DNA from: Mycobacterium colombiense
GTDB lineage: Bacteria > Actinomycetota > Actinomycetes > Mycobacteriales > Mycobacteriaceae
DNA length: 59,593 nucleotides
Reading direction: 5' to 3'
Assembly: GCF_001672755.1 (NCBI RefSeq)
Contig: NZ_LZKI01000183.1
Span: forward strand, 1 to 59,593
Position 1 is the stretch's first letter. Each line of letters begins with the position of its first letter. The notes beneath the pieces were generated by a model. It was not told the DNA's origin and ran no database searches. It worked only from the letters and a program-made list of their open reading frames with translations. A program made the translations under genes and the position numbers. Positions 58,273 through 59,593 of the stretch are shown here, in pieces.

Positions 58273-59486
58273 TACGCGGTACCCCGGGCGGCCGGCGACT
58301 CCCGCTCGGCGACCGCGTGCCGGTAGGACTCGACGTTGCGGCGGGTTTCGGCCAGCGAATCGCCGCCGAACTTCTGCAGCGCGGCCCGCGCCAGCACCAG
58401 CGCCACCATGGCCTCGACCACCACGCCGGCGGCGGGCACCGCGCACACGTCCGAGCGCTGGTGGATCGCGACGGCCTCGTCGCCGGTCGCCATGTCGACC
58501 GTGGCCAGCGCGCGCGGCACCGTGGAGATGGGCTTCATCGCGGCGCGCACCCGCAGCGGCTGGCCGTTGGTCATGCCGCCCTCCAGGCCGCCCGCGCGGT
58601 TCGTCGAGCGGACCACGCCGTCGGGGCCGGGGTACATCTCGTCGTGGGCGCGGCTGCCGCGGCGGCGCGCCGTCTCGAAGCCGTCGCCGATCTCGACGCC
58701 CTTGATCGCCTGAATGCCCATGACGGCACCGGCGAGCTGGCTGTCCAGCCGGTTGTCGCCGCTGGTGAACGAGCCCAGCCCGACGGGCAGGCCAGAGACC
58801 ACCACCTCGACCACACCGCCGAGCGTGTCGCCGTCCTTCTTGGCGGCCTCGATCTCGGTGATCATCGCCTCCTCGGCTGCCTTGTCGAAGGCACGCACCG
58901 GGCTGGCGTCGATCGCGGGCAGGTCGCCCGGGCCGGGCGGCGGGCCGTCGTAGGGCGCCGACGGGCCGATCGCGATGACGTGCGAGAGCACCTCGGCGCC
59001 GAGCGCCTGACGCAGGAACGCGCGGGCGACGGTGGCGGCCGCGACGCGGGCCGCCGTCTCGCGGGCACTGGCCCGCTCCAGCACCGGCCGGGCGTCGTCG
59101 AAGCCGTACTTGAGCATGCCCGCGTAGTCGGCGTGGCCGGGCCGCGGCCGGGTCAGCGGCGCGTTGCGCGCGCTGTCCGCCAGCTCGCCAGGGTCGACCG
59201 GATCGGCGGCCATCACGGTCTCCCATTTCGGCCATTCGGTATTGCCGATCTCGACGGCGATGGGCCCGCCCAGGGTGACACCGTGACGCACCCCGGACAG
59301 CACGCTCACCGCGTCCCGCTCGAACGCCATCCGGGCGCCTCGGCCGTAACCCAGGCGACGACGGGCCAACTGTTCCGAAATGTCGAGGGAGGTGACCTCC
59401 ACACCCGCGACCATGCCTTCGAGCACGGCCACCAGCGCGCGGCCATGCGACTCCCCAGCAGTGATCCAACGCAACACGAGTCCCAT
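58272..59486 (-). CDS. aroC: Chorismate synthase
   Basis: Last step of the shikimate pathway, making chorismate from EPSP with reduced FMN. The 404-residue protein has the three family signatures: GESHGRALVAVLEGM, the RASARETAARVAAATVARAFL segment, and RSDVCAVPAAGVVVEAMVAL with RAGGLEGGMTNGQPLRVR. It is called AroF in M. tuberculosis (Rv2540c). The ATG at 59486 is taken as the start; a GTG three codons later is also possible. It heads the operon. Confidence 0.97.
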   Translation of the reverse strand: MGLVLRWITAGESHGRALVAVLEGMVAGVEVTSLDISEQLARRRLGYGRGARMAFERDAVSVLSGVRHGVTLGGPIAVEIGNTEWPKWETVMAADPVDPGELADSARNAPLTRPRPGHADYAGMLKYGFDDARPVLERASARETAARVAAATVARAFLRQALGAEVLSHVIAIGPSAPYDGPPPGPGDLPAIDASPVRAFDKAAEEAMITEIEAAKKDGDTLGGVVEVVVSGLPVGLGSFTSGDNRLDSQLAGAVMGIQAIKGVEIGDGFETARRRGSRAHDEMYPGPDGVVRSTNRAGGLEGGMTNGQPLRVRAAMKPISTVPRALATVDMATGDEAVAIHQRSDVCAVPAAGVVVEAMVALVLARAALQKFGGDSLAETRRNVESYRHAVAERESPAARGTA

Positions 59487-59528
59487 TGTCCCATGGGCAC
59501 CTGCGCTGACTTAAATCCGCGCGCTGCG

Positions 59529-59593
59529 TCAGAAGAAACTGCTCGCCGGCAGCTCCGCGCCGTTGACGGCGACATCGCCGAGCACCCGCGCCT
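59529..59593 (-). CDS. C-terminal end of an unidentified protein running off the right edge
   Basis: Read on the minus strand, the last 65 bases give a frame ending in TGA at 59531-59529 with the C-terminal residues ARVLGDVAVNGAELPASSFF. Codon choice is GC3-rich and protein-like. The rest of the gene lies beyond the window, and the family cannot be told from 20 residues. Confidence 0.4.
   Translation of the reverse strand, partial: ARVLGDVAVNGAELPASSFF

Overview
The window is high-GC actinobacterial DNA and almost certainly comes from a slow-growing Mycobacterium resembling the M. avium complex. The genes closely match M. tuberculosis H37Rv proteins and are laid out as two syntenic blocks. 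One block (about 1-36.3 kb) corresponds to Rv1379-Rv1417 (pyr, mihF-metK, lipH/lipI, priA, fmt-rsmB-rpe-ribD, lprG-P55, rib). The other (about 49.6-59.5 kb) corresponds to Rv2531c-Rv2540c (aro, pepQ, efp, nusB). Between them (about 36.5-49.6 kb) is accessory sequence without that synteny. Species cannot be fixed from the sequence alone. No rRNA, tRNA, CRISPR array or insertion sequence was seen.

Layout. 0-7.2 kb: the C-terminal end of a PPE-PPW protein, a small TB8.4-like secreted protein, and the riboflavin genes ribH, ribBA and ribC. Inserted among them are a Pro/Trp-rich secreted protein and a MarR-controlled pair of F420-type oxidoreductase genes. 7.2-13.7 kb: the lipoprotein/efflux pair lprG-P55, facing a translationally coupled run fmt-rsmB-rpe-ribD. 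13.9-18.2 kb: a methyltransferase and MarR pair, an actinobacterial PriA without helicase motifs, and a lysoplasmalogenase-like membrane protein. 18.2-22.3 kb: a tight run lipI-lipH-Baeyer-Villiger-type monooxygenase-PNPOx-like protein. 22.3-26.3 kb: the housekeeping run mihF-gmk-rpoZ-coaBC-metK. 26.3-27.2 kb has no convincing gene and lies where M. tuberculosis carries PE15/PPE20. 27.2-36.3 kb: an HTH-Mop (molybdate-binding) regulator, then the pyrimidine operon pyrR-pyrB-pyrC-(membrane protein)-carA-carB-pyrF, which is coupled by overlapping stop/start codons throughout. A near-consensus PyrR-binding RNA hairpin lies directly beside the pyrR ribosome binding site.

The accessory block holds the most interesting system. 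It is a six-gene operon read leftwards from 45.5 to 38.8 kb: a GntR/UTRA regulator, an AprB-like two-cluster ferredoxin, an SsuA/TauA-type lipoprotein binding protein, an ABC permease, an ABC ATPase, and a 904-residue AprA/FrdA-like flavoprotein. The flavoprotein carries nine HEAT-like repeats at its C terminus. Nearly all junctions overlap by four bases. It looks like an import-plus-redox system for a sulfonate- or nitrate-like small molecule whose substrate is unknown. Nearby are a serine beta-lactamase-like hydrolase, a GNAT acetyltransferase, a COG4705 membrane protein with four internal repeats, and a two-component system whose regulator and kinase genes face each other and overlap tail to tail.

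The right end holds an Orn/Lys/Arg decarboxylase, nusB, efp, an unnamed 74-residue gene with strong codon bias, pepQ, a B-4DMT-type membrane protein, and the shikimate operon aroC-aroK-aroB-aroQ. A protein fragment runs off the right edge.
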